Source: Guptibacillus spartinae
GTDB taxonomy: Bacteria; Bacillota; Bacilli; Bacillales; Guptibacillaceae
Assembly: GCF_028610625.1 (NCBI RefSeq)
Contig: NZ_JAQQWU010000015.1
Span: forward strand, 32,839-96,838
DNA: 64,000 nucleotides
Direction: 5' to 3'
The number at the start of each line of letters is the position of its first letter. Position 1 is the first letter of the stretch. The notes under the pieces were generated by a model. That model was given only the letters and a program-made list of their open reading frames with translations, did not search any database and was not told the origin of the DNA. Of the stretch, positions 35,001-42,672 are shown in pieces. Made by a program: the position numbers and the translations under genes.

Positions 35001-37048
35001 CGCTTGATGGAGAAACAATCGAATTGCCTTATGAGACATCTTCTGTTGAACTAGAGGCTGGTGAGCACGTTGCGGTATTTACAGGATATGATGTAGCTGG
35101 AAACAAAGTAGAAGAAAAGGTTCCATTTACAGTAGTAGAAGAACAGCCTGAAAAACCTGAAGTCATTTCACCAGATAATGGAGAAGGAAATGTAACAGGA
35201 AACCCAAAGCTAAAAGTACTTGTGGAAGATCCGACGAATGATAAGTTAGACGTTGATTTTTATAAAGGCTATCAATATTCGGCTGGAGATAAAAATATAA
35301 GCGTCCATACGAATACAGTGGATACTGAACCACCTGGCGTTTTCAAACCTGAAGGGGAGAAAGCAATCACCGATAACGAGGTTCAGCTTATTTCCAAAGA
35401 AGATCAACAGTATATGACCACTGATTCGACAACTCAATTTCCTTATCACCGTTTTGATGTTGAGGTAGAAGAGTCGGTTCAGGATAGGGACCGTATTGCT
35501 CTTCATTGGAAAGGAAAATCATTAGAAGGAAGAAAAGTATCGATGTATGCCTGGAACCATCATCAGGCAAGCTGGGACCCGATTGTGCAGCAGATTGCTC
35601 CAGGAGGAGATTTCACTCTTGAAGGTTCTGTCACGGCAAAAGATTATGTGAAAGACCAAAAAGTGACGGTTCTTGTTCAAGATGAAATTCCAGAAAATCG
35701 AGATCAATATGATTATACGTTTGTTTGGATGAGCGATACGCAATATTATTCTGAAAGCTATCCGTATATTTATCAAAAGCAAACCGAGTGGATTAAAGAT
35801 CAGCAAGAAGAGATGAAAATCAAATATGTTTTCCATACGGGAGATTTAGTGGATGAAGCGGATAAAGTCTACCAGTGGAACAATGCAGATGCAAGTATGA
35901 AAGTCCTTGACGATGCTGGTATCCGTTATGGTGTTCTCGCAGGAAATCATGATGTTGATAATAAAACTGGTGATTATACGGCATTTTCTAACTATTTTGG
36001 AGAATCACGCTTTAGTGATCGAGATTATTTTGGAGGGTCATATCAAGATAACAAGGGACACTATGATCTTATCTCTGAAAATGGTAATGACTATCTGATG
36101 CTTTATATGGGCTGGGGAATTGGGGACGAAGAAATCGAGTGGATGAATAAGGTTTTAGCTCAATATCCTGATCGAATGGCCATTCTTTCTTTCCATGAAT
36201 ATTTGCTTGTATCGGGGAACCGAAGCCCTCTTGCAGACGAAATCTATGAAAAGGTCGTTGTACCAAATAAGAACGTTGTTGCAACCTTATGTGGTCATTA
36301 CCATGACAGTGAACTATTAGTAGATGAAATTGACGATAACGGGGATGGTACTGCTGATCGAACCGTCTATCAAATTCTTGCAGACTACCAGGGAGGACCA
36401 GAAGGCGGACAGGGTTATTTACGTTTGTTACATGTCGATGTTGCGAATAATCGAATCTATATGAACACGTATTCTCCTTATCTAGATGACTACAATTTCT
36501 ATGACAATGATCAATATCCAGGTAAAGATGAATTTACGATTGATCTTAATTTAGAGCCACAAGTGAAACGTGTAGCGACTGATTATTTTGAAGTAAATGT
36601 TTATACGGAAGAAAAAATCGGTTCAGATCAAGGGATAAAGAGTGGAACTATTGCTGAAGCGAAATGGAAGAAGCTTGCTAAAGGTGAAACGTATTATTGG
36701 TATGCAACTGCTTCTGATCAATTTGGAGGGAAAACAACTTCTGATATTTGGAACTTTACAATGAAGGGATCAAAAAGTGAAACAGTAGACAAAGACAAAG
36801 ACAAAGATAAAGACAAAGACAAAGACAAAGACAAAGACAAAGACAAAGACAAAGACAAAGAACCTAGTCAGAAAGAGGATCTAAAAGAAGATGAGGATAG
36901 AGAAGCAAAAGAAGATCAGCAAGAAGAGATTGGGATTAAGGAAGGCCAAACAAAAGAAGTAAAAAGAACGAAAACGAATAATGAGCTTGTAAATAAAGAG
37001 AATTCAATCAATGAGCAAGTAAACAAAGAAGATCCTAAGAATAAATAA
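32078..37048 (+). CDS. giant secreted protein: lamin-tail domains, calcineurin-like phosphoesterase, DK repeats
   Basis: A 1656-residue exported protein. Signal peptide (LVNVGMIGCMLFSMLFSTLIETAAQA, cleavage near residue 34). Two lamin-tail (LTD) domains start at about 44 and 434, each opening with LLITEI/VxP and YEYIEVYNNT or YEFIEVYNTT. Between them and after are immunoglobulin-like beta modules. A metallophosphoesterase domain lies at about 1210-1430: WMSDTQYYS, HTGDLVDEAD, AGNHDVDN, SFHEY and CGHYHDSE; the first motif is D-T-Q rather than D-x-H. C-terminus: an Asp-Lys hexanucleotide repeat (about 1571-1593) and a charged tail, without LPXTG or membrane anchor. Extracellular phosphate scavenging or nuclease activity is plausible. 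GAGGGGGATG precedes the ATG. Confidence 0.88.
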   Translation: MKRNKGFKLVNVGMIGCMLFSMLFSTLIETAAQAEEGGFYPLLITEISPNIKGAEDYEYIEVYNNTNQPLYLNDYEFFYRYTDGSAEDRTLTVEPAVINPGETKVLWYNKSGKTIVDFEDHYGVTNLQDQVITLGGEEFSGFSNGGNRGVVLLDRLGNEMLRASYAGDEAAEDLSVHYQYPTGDKEMVVYQAKQAPTPGSVNESQVPLSPQPLADVAITHEALTTQSANEDMTIRAGITAESELQQVSVVYQAPQLEEPVEVQMKQVEDPSEPYGGVYETVISKENFAFSKEMTYYIKVETAQYTKNHPVHAGEPFTVKVEEALKNEPPVITHEVPEPIENQDLTISAEIKDDTGVQSTVLSYRLDEKMEPVTIPMEIGENDVYSAVIPFNKLWSDTLYYTIKANDGKHEVSSEEYQIQVDRPGIDLTKLPELLITEVVPDSTNVNGADGYEFIEVYNTTDEAINFQDYKIQYRYPMDGPEADLIWSPQNEDVTIPSGQSVVFWIINSANQNETVADFNKNYGAALVENESIVKVESNGMSNSSARGILVATNTGKEISVGMYNDQVGIDDTAANKGILYTYPADGSQMLRKISSATESASPGDVLPGQVPANLMKVEEDQEPPIIEELHDFDKVKQTDNLELVFDAEDNHLVKTVALFYKHESEENFRKVYLKEDFDDTFYHHTIYSPELIGRKGIEYYTEVSDGTNRTKSKVKKIEIEQPVKDSVRLNVEDGDILSGKEIIKGTADGATPDDLLLKIDSKEPTNTYKALENEAYFAFDVKKTNLFFQNGVTMGEETLLIFDDTINRYMTLSVPIESNQLKIGNQNTISIRSGTKVSPFDTNSEENRDDFYAKNIRLVMSDGTIIQDKNYLDPEQEMTIGDGGGASPVVDFHFTLSEELFSSLAYRWDTRKSRDGLHTIQVRDPKKGSVEKTVLVDNTAPTILPTIETKEYKGKFTIDAQLVDKTSGMEELTATLDGETIELPYETSSVELEAGEHVAVFTGYDVAGNKVEEKVPFTVVEEQPEKPEVISPDNGEGNVTGNPKLKVLVEDPTNDKLDVDFYKGYQYSAGDKNISVHTNTVDTEPPGVFKPEGEKAITDNEVQLISKEDQQYMTTDSTTQFPYHRFDVEVEESVQDRDRIALHWKGKSLEGRKVSMYAWNHHQASWDPIVQQIAPGGDFTLEGSVTAKDYVKDQKVTVLVQDEIPENRDQYDYTFVWMSDTQYYSESYPYIYQKQTEWIKDQQEEMKIKYVFHTGDLVDEADKVYQWNNADASMKVLDDAGIRYGVLAGNHDVDNKTGDYTAFSNYFGESRFSDRDYFGGSYQDNKGHYDLISENGNDYLMLYMGWGIGDEEIEWMNKVLAQYPDRMAILSFHEYLLVSGNRSPLADEIYEKVVVPNKNVVATLCGHYHDSELLVDEIDDNGDGTADRTVYQILADYQGGPEGGQGYLRLLHVDVANNRIYMNTYSPYLDDYNFYDNDQYPGKDEFTIDLNLEPQVKRVATDYFEVNVYTEEKIGSDQGIKSGTIAEAKWKKLAKGETYYWYATASDQFGGKTTSDIWNFTMKGSKSETVDKDKDKDKDKDKDKDKDKDKDKDKEPSQKEDLKEDEDREAKEDQQEEIGIKEGQTKEVKRTKTNNELVNKENSINEQVNKEDPKNK
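36791..36856 (+). repeat. hexanucleotide microsatellite (AAAGAY)11
   Basis: Eleven in-frame copies of AAAGAC, the third being AAAGAT, encode Lys-Asp dipeptides near the C-terminus of the giant secreted protein. Gain or loss of units keeps the frame. Confidence 0.92.
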
Positions 37049-37055
37049 TTCTATG

Positions 37056-37085
37056 GAGATCGTGAGTCAAACTCACGATCTTTTT
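37056..37085 (+). terminator. intrinsic terminator
   Basis: AGATCGTGAGT (37056-37066) pairs with ACTCACGATCT (37070-37080), followed by TTTTT. Confidence 0.9.
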
Positions 37086-37161
37086 GTTTTAGAAGGAAGT
37101 AAACATTCTAGAGTAGAAATGTGGTTACAGAAGTATGAGAAAAATGAAAGGAATTAAAAAG

Positions 37162-37845
37162 ATGATAAAAGGAATTCTCTTTGATCTAGATGAAACCCTG
37201 TTAAATCGCAAAGCATCAGTAGAAGCGTTTATCCATGATCAGTATAAACGCTACAAACCCTATATGGCAGGAGTTGAAGCGGAAACGTATTGCGCCCGTT
37301 TCATTGAGCTTGATAACAATGGGTATACGTGGAAGGATCGCGTTTATGAGAGAATAGTAGAAGAGTACCAATTGCTCCTCTCTTCTGTAGAACTTTTACA
37401 TGATTATCTTCTTCATTTCAAACAGCACTGTCAACCGTTTACAGGTATGTTAGAAATGCTTGAGGCATTGAAGGCTCGCGGTTACCAACTTGGCATGATT
37501 ACAAATGGAAGAACAGCATTTCAACTAAGCAATATCCGGGCTCTCGGAATTGAAGAGTATTTTGATATCATTGTCATTTCAGAGGAAGAAGAAGTTAAAA
37601 AACCGGAGAGTACAATATTTCAACGGGCACTTGAGCGTATGAATATAAAAGCTCATGAAGCGATTTTTGTTGGTGATCATCTCATCAATGATGTGAAAGG
37701 TGCAAAGGATGTAGGAATGAGAGCGGTATGGAAAAAACGAGAAGAAGAACCCGAAGAGACAGAGGACGTCTCCATCTATTCCTTGCTTGACCTCTTATCA
37801 GTTGTAGAGGAGTGGACCGAAGAAACAAACATAACCCGATATTAA
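37162..37845 (+). CDS. HAD family hydrolase
   Basis: A 227-residue haloacid-dehalogenase-type phosphatase, cytosolic. Motif I is FDLDETLLN (nucleophile Asp near residue 9), cap domain residues about 20-90, motif II ITNGR (Thr), motif III in EEEVKKPESTIF (Lys) and motif IV VGDHLINDVKGA. All four are intact. The cap resembles the HAD-IA class (YjjG/YsaA-like nucleotidases and dehalogenases). The ATG at 37162 follows AAAGGA; the upstream in-frame ATGs at 37135 and 37144 lack a site. Ends 4 bp short of the convergent isochorismatase gene. Confidence 0.9.
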   Translation: MIKGILFDLDETLLNRKASVEAFIHDQYKRYKPYMAGVEAETYCARFIELDNNGYTWKDRVYERIVEEYQLLLSSVELLHDYLLHFKQHCQPFTGMLEMLEALKARGYQLGMITNGRTAFQLSNIRALGIEEYFDIIVISEEEEVKKPESTIFQRALERMNIKAHEAIFVGDHLINDVKGAKDVGMRAVWKKREEEPEETEDVSIYSLLDLLSVVEEWTEETNITRY

Positions 37846-37848
37846 ACA

Positions 37849-38376
37849 TTAGCGTATTCTTTCTACAAATTGATCAGTTGAGATTGTGTTGGCAAACCAT
37901 TGAAGCGTTTGATTATGATGTTGAATAATTTGTGAAGCCTTTAAAATAGGCGTATCCCAAGTACTGTGTGCATCTCCAATTATACTAGTAGAAAAACCTC
38001 TACTTTGAGCACTGCGACACGTGGTATCGATGCAGACTTCTGTTTGAATGCCGGCGAGAAGTAAATGTTGGATTCCTTTAAAATGTAGCTGTTCTTCAAG
38101 CGACGTTTTATAAAAAGAATCAGGGGTTGTTTTCTGAATCACAACATCGTCTTTTTCAACGGTTAGAAAAGGGTGTAATTTCCAGGGGTCACTATGACGT
38201 TGTAAGTGATTCCCACTCGTTTCGTGTTGTATATAGAAAATGGGCATGGATTCTGATTTCGCAGAAGCAATGAGTTTTTTTAGATTATAAAGTAGTTTCG
38301 CATCTTGATAAACGGATGATCCGCGCTGAAACATGCGTTTTTGAACATCAACAATGAGAAGTGCGGTTGCTTGCAA
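37849..38376 (-). CDS. isochorismatase family cysteine hydrolase
   Basis: A 175-residue cysteine hydrolase of the isochorismatase/nicotinamidase fold. The catalytic triad is visible: Asp in LLIVDVQKRMF (about residue 9), Lys in TTPDSFYKTSLE-type loop region, and Cys in GIQTEVCIDTTCRSA (about 111). Substrate cannot be decided (nicotinamide, isochorismate and carbamoyl compounds are all possible). Start is TTG at 38376, with GGAGGAG upstream. A LexA-like palindrome lies 23 bp before the start. Confidence 0.87.
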   Translation of the reverse strand: MQATALLIVDVQKRMFQRGSSVYQDAKLLYNLKKLIASAKSESMPIFYIQHETSGNHLQRHSDPWKLHPFLTVEKDDVVIQKTTPDSFYKTSLEEQLHFKGIQHLLLAGIQTEVCIDTTCRSAQSRGFSTSIIGDAHSTWDTPILKASQIIQHHNQTLQWFANTISTDQFVERIR

Positions 38377-38398
38377 AAATATCTCCTCCTCCAGATAG

Positions 38399-38412
38399 AG
38401 AACAAATGTTCT
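38399..38412. promoter_or_regulatory. LexA-like SOS box candidate
   Basis: AGAACAAATGTTCT contains GAAC-N4-GTTC with purine, any, purine, pyrimidine centre (AAAT), matching the Bacillus LexA consensus core. It lies just upstream of the isochorismatase TTG start. Confidence 0.42.
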
Positions 38413-38486
38413 ATTCTTTTATCATACGCTGATCGTAATTAAATTTCAACCTGTATTTGGAAAAAAGACTTATTGAGAGTAATAAT

Positions 38487-38513
38487 GTTTAATATGACCA
38501 AGAAACGGGGACA
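38487..38513 (+). promoter_or_regulatory. sigma-B-type promoter of ohrB
   Basis: Perfect GTTTAA (38487-38492), 15-base spacer, GGGACA (38508-38513); B. subtilis ohrB is sigma-B dependent, supporting this. Confidence 0.66.
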
Positions 38514-38550
38514 TTTTAGTTGTATGCAAATTAGAAGGAGCTGATATTCA

Positions 38551-38970
38551 ATGAGTAATGTAATGTTTACTTCACAAGCAACTGCAGAAGGCGGACGTAA
38601 TGGACAAGTTAAGTCCTCGGACGGTTTAATTGACTTAAATCTTGTTATGCCAACAGAGAAATCAAGCGAAACTGGCTCAAACCCTGAGCAACTATTTGCT
38701 GCTGCTTATGCCGCTTGCTATGATGGTGCATTAAATCTTGTGGCATCGAAGAAAAAAATGGACATTGATTCGAAAATTACAGCAGACGTTAGCTTGTTGA
38801 AAGATGAAGCAGATAATGGCTTCAAAATCGGAGCAGCCCTCACTGTAGAAATTAAAGGTGTGAGTCAAGAAGACGCAGAAATGTTAGCGAAAGAAGCTCA
38901 CAAAGTTTGCCCATATTCTAAAGCAACACGAGGCAACATTGATGTAGAAATTAATGCGAAAGCTGTATAA
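38551..38970 (+). CDS. ohrB: organic hydroperoxide resistance protein, OhrB-type
   Basis: A 139-residue peroxidase of the Ohr/OsmC family that reduces organic hydroperoxides with two cysteines. First Cys in FAAAYAACYDGAL (about residue 53), second in AHKVCPYSKATRGNIDV (about 118), plus the conserved Arg region near residue 16. Length is typical. AGAAGGAG before the ATG. A sigma-B-type promoter and the absence of an ohrR repressor gene nearby suggest the OhrB rather than OhrA role. Monocistronic. Confidence 0.93.
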   Translation: MSNVMFTSQATAEGGRNGQVKSSDGLIDLNLVMPTEKSSETGSNPEQLFAAAYAACYDGALNLVASKKKMDIDSKITADVSLLKDEADNGFKIGAALTVEIKGVSQEDAEMLAKEAHKVCPYSKATRGNIDVEINAKAV

Positions 38971-38975
38971 AAGCC

Positions 38976-39012
38976 AAAAGCCGTGCTCCTAAATGAGGAG
39001 CACGGCTTTTTC
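38976..39012. terminator. bidirectional terminator
   Basis: AAAAGCCGTGCTCCT (38976-38990) pairs with AGGAGCACGGCTTTT (38996-39010). Confidence 0.9.
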
Positions 39013-39050
39013 TTATGACCTTATAAAAGTATGAAACTGGATACACACCA

Positions 39051-39890
39051 TTATTCCTGGAATTCAATATCCTCGGGAAGTTCTGTGACATCAGCGCCGT
39101 TAAAGAACTTCTTAGAAAGGTCGCGGATCGTGCCGTCTTCAAGCATTTCTTCAATCACGCCATTTACCTTAGAAATAAGCTCTTCATTTTCTTTATTCAT
39201 CAAGACGCCACCTTCACTAGGCATGTACTGAATATCGGGGTGAATGGTTAGGTCAAGCTCAGGGAAGGCTGCTAGAGCCAATCGCTGTAAGTAGACATCA
39301 TTTAAAATCACGTCTGTTCTGCCATTTTCCACATCCCGCAAATATTGCTCGTTTGTCGCATTATCGTAGATCACTTCTTCAGCGCCTTTTTCTTTTGCGA
39401 GTTTCATAAAGTTTGTTGTCGCTGCACCGGCTGCTTTCTTTCCTTCTAAATCATTAATTGATTCTATCCCTGAAAGATCATCAGCGCGTACAATGGCTGT
39501 CCCATATGAATGTTTGTATGGTGTCGAAAGGGCGAATTTTTCTTTGCGCTTTTCTGTAATACCGATATCGTTAGCTGCCATGTCAACCTTTCCAGTTTGC
39601 ACAGCTGTCAGCATACCATCAAAGCCCATTTCAACAAATTCAACTTTTAAATCCAGTCGATTGGCCATCTCTTTTACAATCTCTACATCGAAACCTGTTA
39701 AATCATTCGTCTCTTGTTCATGAAACGATGTTGGATAAAGTGTTCCGGATGTTGCAACTTTAATGGTGCCCTCATTCTGAATATCTTCCCATGCTGTTAC
39801 TTTTTCCTCTTCTGAGTTACTGTTTCCGCATGCCGCTAGTATTCCAATAGTGGCTAAAGTTAGCAACAAAAGGATATGTTTAAACTTCAT
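39051..39890 (-). CDS. amino-acid ABC transporter substrate-binding lipoprotein
   Basis: A 279-residue family-3 solute-binding protein, membrane-anchored. Signal peptide and lipobox IGILAACG (Cys about residue 21); the ligand-binding core shows GTIKVATSGTLYPTSF, TGFDVEIVKEMANRL, FDGMLTAVQTGKVDMAANDIGIT and KFALSTPYKHSYGTAIV, typical of polar-amino-acid or cystine receptors. No permease or ATPase genes are adjacent, so it is an orphan that must use a distant transporter or act as sensor. AAGGGGGAAATAAAAA precedes the ATG. Confidence 0.9.
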   Translation of the reverse strand: MKFKHILLLLTLATIGILAACGNSNSEEEKVTAWEDIQNEGTIKVATSGTLYPTSFHEQETNDLTGFDVEIVKEMANRLDLKVEFVEMGFDGMLTAVQTGKVDMAANDIGITEKRKEKFALSTPYKHSYGTAIVRADDLSGIESINDLEGKKAAGAATTNFMKLAKEKGAEEVIYDNATNEQYLRDVENGRTDVILNDVYLQRLALAAFPELDLTIHPDIQYMPSEGGVLMNKENEELISKVNGVIEEMLEDGTIRDLSKKFFNGADVTELPEDIEFQE

Positions 39891-40036
39891 TTTTTATTTC
39901 CCCCTTTTTAAGTCAGAACTTTACAATAGCAAATCCTCCCCCTTTCTATCAATAATTTAGACTAATTTTGTTCATATGCTTATAGCAAAGATGGCCATTC
40001 GTTCCATTTGTAATGATTCATCGTCCATAATACCCA

Positions 40037-40061
40037 GTTTACTTTATGGATGAGAGGGTAT
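40037..40061 (+). promoter_or_regulatory. sigma-B-type promoter of the region-3-like gene
   Basis: GTTTAC (40037-40042), 13-base spacer, GGGTAT (40056-40061), eleven of twelve consensus positions. The palindrome TCCATAA (40024-40030)/TTATGGA (40044-40050) overlaps it. Confidence 0.68.
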
Positions 40062-40121
40062 GAGGTGCATATCAAAGTCCCTAAGTGGCGGGTACTTCAA
40101 TAAAGAAAGGGGAATCAATCT

Positions 40122-40355
40122 TTGAAACAATCGATTGGAAGTTGTACTCACCGTTATTCGGTCGTACAACATCAAGCGAAAATGGCGATTGAACATTCTA
40201 AGCGCTTGTCTAAGAAGAAAGTAGATATTCGGAAAATATCCCAAATGACGGGATTTTCAGAAGAACAAATACTTGAATCGATGGAATTTGGAGATCCCGA
40301 CTTTAAAGTTGAACGTCCAACACTTCCAAAACAACATATCCATTTAGATTTATAA
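40122..40355 (+). CDS. small protein resembling sigma-B region 3, 77 residues
   Basis: Not a known named protein. It starts with TTG (AAAGGGGA nine bases upstream). Residues about 18-57 align with region 3 of SigB/SigF/SigG-type sigma factors: AKMAIEHSKRLSKKKVDIRKIS against IKMAVDQL...VEEIA, then FSEEQILESMEFG against VSEEEVLETMEMG of B. subtilis SigB. Regions 2 and 4 are missing, so it cannot be a working sigma factor. It might bind an anti-sigma factor or be a relic. Its own promoter has sigma-B form. The C-terminus is a short charged tail. Confidence 0.62.
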   Translation: MKQSIGSCTHRYSVVQHQAKMAIEHSKRLSKKKVDIRKISQMTGFSEEQILESMEFGDPDFKVERPTLPKQHIHLDL

Positions 40356-40377
40356 TGGGGAAGATGTGTAAATGAGT

Positions 40378-40411
40378 AAAGCCTGCTTAGGTGATAAAAG
40401 TAGGCTTTTTT
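40378..40411 (+). terminator. intrinsic terminator
   Basis: AAAGCCT (40378-40384) pairs with AGGCTTT (about 40402-40408), followed by TTT; inner CTT/AAG pairing extends it. Confidence 0.75.
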
Positions 40412-40439
40412 GTTTGATTCCTGATAAAAGGGAAAAGTT

Positions 40440-40465
40440 GGTTAGTTTCCTAGCTAGATGGGTAC
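40440..40465 (+). promoter_or_regulatory. sigma-B-type promoter candidate before the betaine transporter
   Basis: GGTTAG (40440-40445), 14-base spacer, GGGTAC (40460-40465). Confidence 0.38.
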
Positions 40466-40542
40466 AAGATAGACATAGAAAAATGGAATAAACTTGATTG
40501 AGAGCAGATAGCATAAGACTTTCAATCTGAAAGGAGAGGTGT

Positions 40543-42132
40543 ATGAAAGAAAAGAAAAATCAAAAAGGAAATTCAGTATTTTGGATATCAGGTTTAATTA
40601 TATTCGTGCTTGTTATTTGGGGAGCTCTTGTTCCTCAATCATTTGCATCAGTCGCAAGTTCAGTCTATTCGTTTACAACAAATGCGTTTGGCTGGTTCTA
40701 TTTATTAGCCGTTATCTTCTTTGTGCTGTTTTGTTTCTATCTTGCGATTAGTAAGTATGGGAAAATTCGCTTAGGTGATGATGAGGAAAAACCGGAATAC
40801 CCCTTTTTTACATGGATTGGGATGTTGTTTAGTGCCGGTTTTGGAGTTGGTCTTGTTTTCTGGGGTATCGCAGAGCCGATGACGCATTTCGCAAATCCTC
40901 CAACTGGCTTTGGTGTTGAAGGGGAGACGGAGCAAGCAGCAAAGCTTGCGATGCGGTATTCATTTTTCCATTGGGGCATACACCAGTGGTCCGTCTTTAC
41001 TGTTGTCGGTCTTGTGATGGCTTATTTCCAATATCGGAAAGGTCGCAGAAGCTTGATCAGTGAAACGATTACGAGTAAGTCTGATGCTAATAAGAAACCA
41101 ACCTGGAAAAAAGTTATTAACATTCTTGCAGTCATTGCGACAGTAATGGGCGTTGCCACATCGCTCGGTTTTGGTATTTTACAGATTAATGGCGGTTTAG
41201 ATTATCTGTATGGGCTTCCTCAAAATGCGCCGGTGCAAATCGCTATTACCGCCATTCTCTTTATTTTATATATGGCTTCTTCTACAACCGGACTTAACAA
41301 AGGCATTAAGTATTTGAGTAATTTAAATCTGGCCCTTGCGCTGCTCCTAATGTTGTTTATTCTTTTCCTTGGTCCAACAGTGTTTATTCTTGAAAGCTTT
41401 ACACTTGCACTTGGAGGATACATTCAGAAGTTTATTGAAATGAGCTTCTTTATGACACCTTATCAAGGAGGTTCATGGGTGAAAGAATGGACTGTCTTCT
41501 ATTGGGCGTGGGTCATTGCCTGGTCGCCCTTTATTGGCGCTTTCGTTGCCCGAGTTTCAAAAGGACGCACCATTCGTGAAATGATTTTTGGCGTATTGAT
41601 TGTTCCTCCATTCATAGCGATGGTGTGGATAGCCGTATTTGGTGGCGCGGCTTTTCATCTTGATCTTTTTCAAGGGACAGCCATAGCTGACGCTGTAAAT
41701 AATGATGTCACGAGTGCGTTATTTGTTACACTAGAGCAATTTCCGCTCACTCAAGTGCTGTCCATCTTATCTCTGTTTCTAATCTGCGTCTTTCTAGTGA
41801 CTTCCGCTGATTCAGCTACTTTTGTACTAGGGATGATGACTTCAGACGGTGACTTGAATCCTTCTCTTTTCTCAAAGCTTGTATGGGGGACCCTTATTGC
41901 TGCCATTACTGCAGTATTAATTATTAGTAGCGGGCTACAGGGGCTTCAGACGGCTTCGCTTGTGGCAGCTTTACCGTTTACGGTGATTTTAATCATCATG
42001 TGCGTGAACCTATTTAAATCGCTACGGAAAGAAGTGAGAGTAGCAAATAAGAAGCGAGAACAAACATTATTGAAAAAAGTTGCCGAGGTAACGAAAGATA
42101 AGAAAGAACGTCGAGAAAAACAATCTTCATAA
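40543..42132 (+). CDS. opuD: BCCT family betaine/choline transporter (OpuD-like)
   Basis: A 529-residue, 12-helix sodium-coupled transporter for compatible solutes such as glycine betaine. Signature: GFGVGLVFWGIAEPMTHF (helix 3 with the Gly-rich sodium path), and the betaine-binding Trp box WTVFYWAWVIAWSPFIGAFVARVSKGRT (about residue 315). The C-terminus is a highly basic tail (KDKKERREKQ), as used by osmotic sensors such as BetP. GGAGAGGTGT precedes the ATG. Function is osmoprotection; OpuD versus BetL-type specificity is not readable. Confidence 0.92.
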   Translation: MKEKKNQKGNSVFWISGLIIFVLVIWGALVPQSFASVASSVYSFTTNAFGWFYLLAVIFFVLFCFYLAISKYGKIRLGDDEEKPEYPFFTWIGMLFSAGFGVGLVFWGIAEPMTHFANPPTGFGVEGETEQAAKLAMRYSFFHWGIHQWSVFTVVGLVMAYFQYRKGRRSLISETITSKSDANKKPTWKKVINILAVIATVMGVATSLGFGILQINGGLDYLYGLPQNAPVQIAITAILFILYMASSTTGLNKGIKYLSNLNLALALLLMLFILFLGPTVFILESFTLALGGYIQKFIEMSFFMTPYQGGSWVKEWTVFYWAWVIAWSPFIGAFVARVSKGRTIREMIFGVLIVPPFIAMVWIAVFGGAAFHLDLFQGTAIADAVNNDVTSALFVTLEQFPLTQVLSILSLFLICVFLVTSADSATFVLGMMTSDGDLNPSLFSKLVWGTLIAAITAVLIISSGLQGLQTASLVAALPFTVILIIMCVNLFKSLRKEVRVANKKREQTLLKKVAEVTKDKKERREKQSS

Positions 42133-42253
42133 CAAATAGAATTCTTTTATATGTATCTATCCTGGCTCATTTTCTTGTAGACTATTAGTAAGGGTGTGCC
42201 TAATCGTAAGATAGAGTCAATTTCACGAACTTGTGAAAGAAAGAGGATTGAGA

Positions 42254-42607
42254 ATGTCAGATATTTTATGGATTGCGTATCTCGGAATATTAGGAGCCCC
42301 TGCGATAGGGTTTTTATTAAAAGGTAAGTATAAAACAATAGCAATGAAAGTTGATTTTATTGTTTCATGTATGACATGGACGGGCTTATTTGGATATGTA
42401 ACAAGTATCAGTATAGGACCATCTCTAGTATGGAAAGTTGTTTTTGTCCTCGGCATCGTGTGGGATCTACTCTTTGTGATTTATCTTGACCAGAGTGATG
42501 AAGCGATTGAGGGATTGAGTGAAAAAACGGTGAAAGCGACAACCGTCATCTTCTCTATCTTAATGCTCTTACCACTGTATTATGGTCTCTTTCGTTACGC
42601 TTTTTAA
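42254..42607 (+). CDS. small integral membrane protein, 117 residues
   Basis: Not recognised. Four hydrophobic helices (LWIAYLGILGAPAIGFLL; VDFIVSCMTWTGLFGYV; LVWKVVFVLGIVWDLLFVIYL; TVKATTVIFSILMLLPLYYGLF) with short charged loops. The ATG at 42254 has AGAGG upstream. It stands between the betaine transporter and the ZIP gene, with its own terminator, so no context hints at function. Confidence 0.62.
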   Translation: MSDILWIAYLGILGAPAIGFLLKGKYKTIAMKVDFIVSCMTWTGLFGYVTSISIGPSLVWKVVFVLGIVWDLLFVIYLDQSDEAIEGLSEKTVKATTVIFSILMLLPLYYGLFRYAF

Positions 42608-42625
42608 CCAAAGTAGATGGGTATC

Positions 42626-42667
42626 AAAAGGCGCGTTCCCTAATAGAGGGGAACGCGCCTTTTTTAT
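42626..42667. terminator. bidirectional terminator
   Basis: AAAAGGCGCGTTCCC pairs with GGGAACGCGCCTTTT (through 42661), ending in T residues. Confidence 0.9.
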
Positions 42668-42672
42668 ATGAC

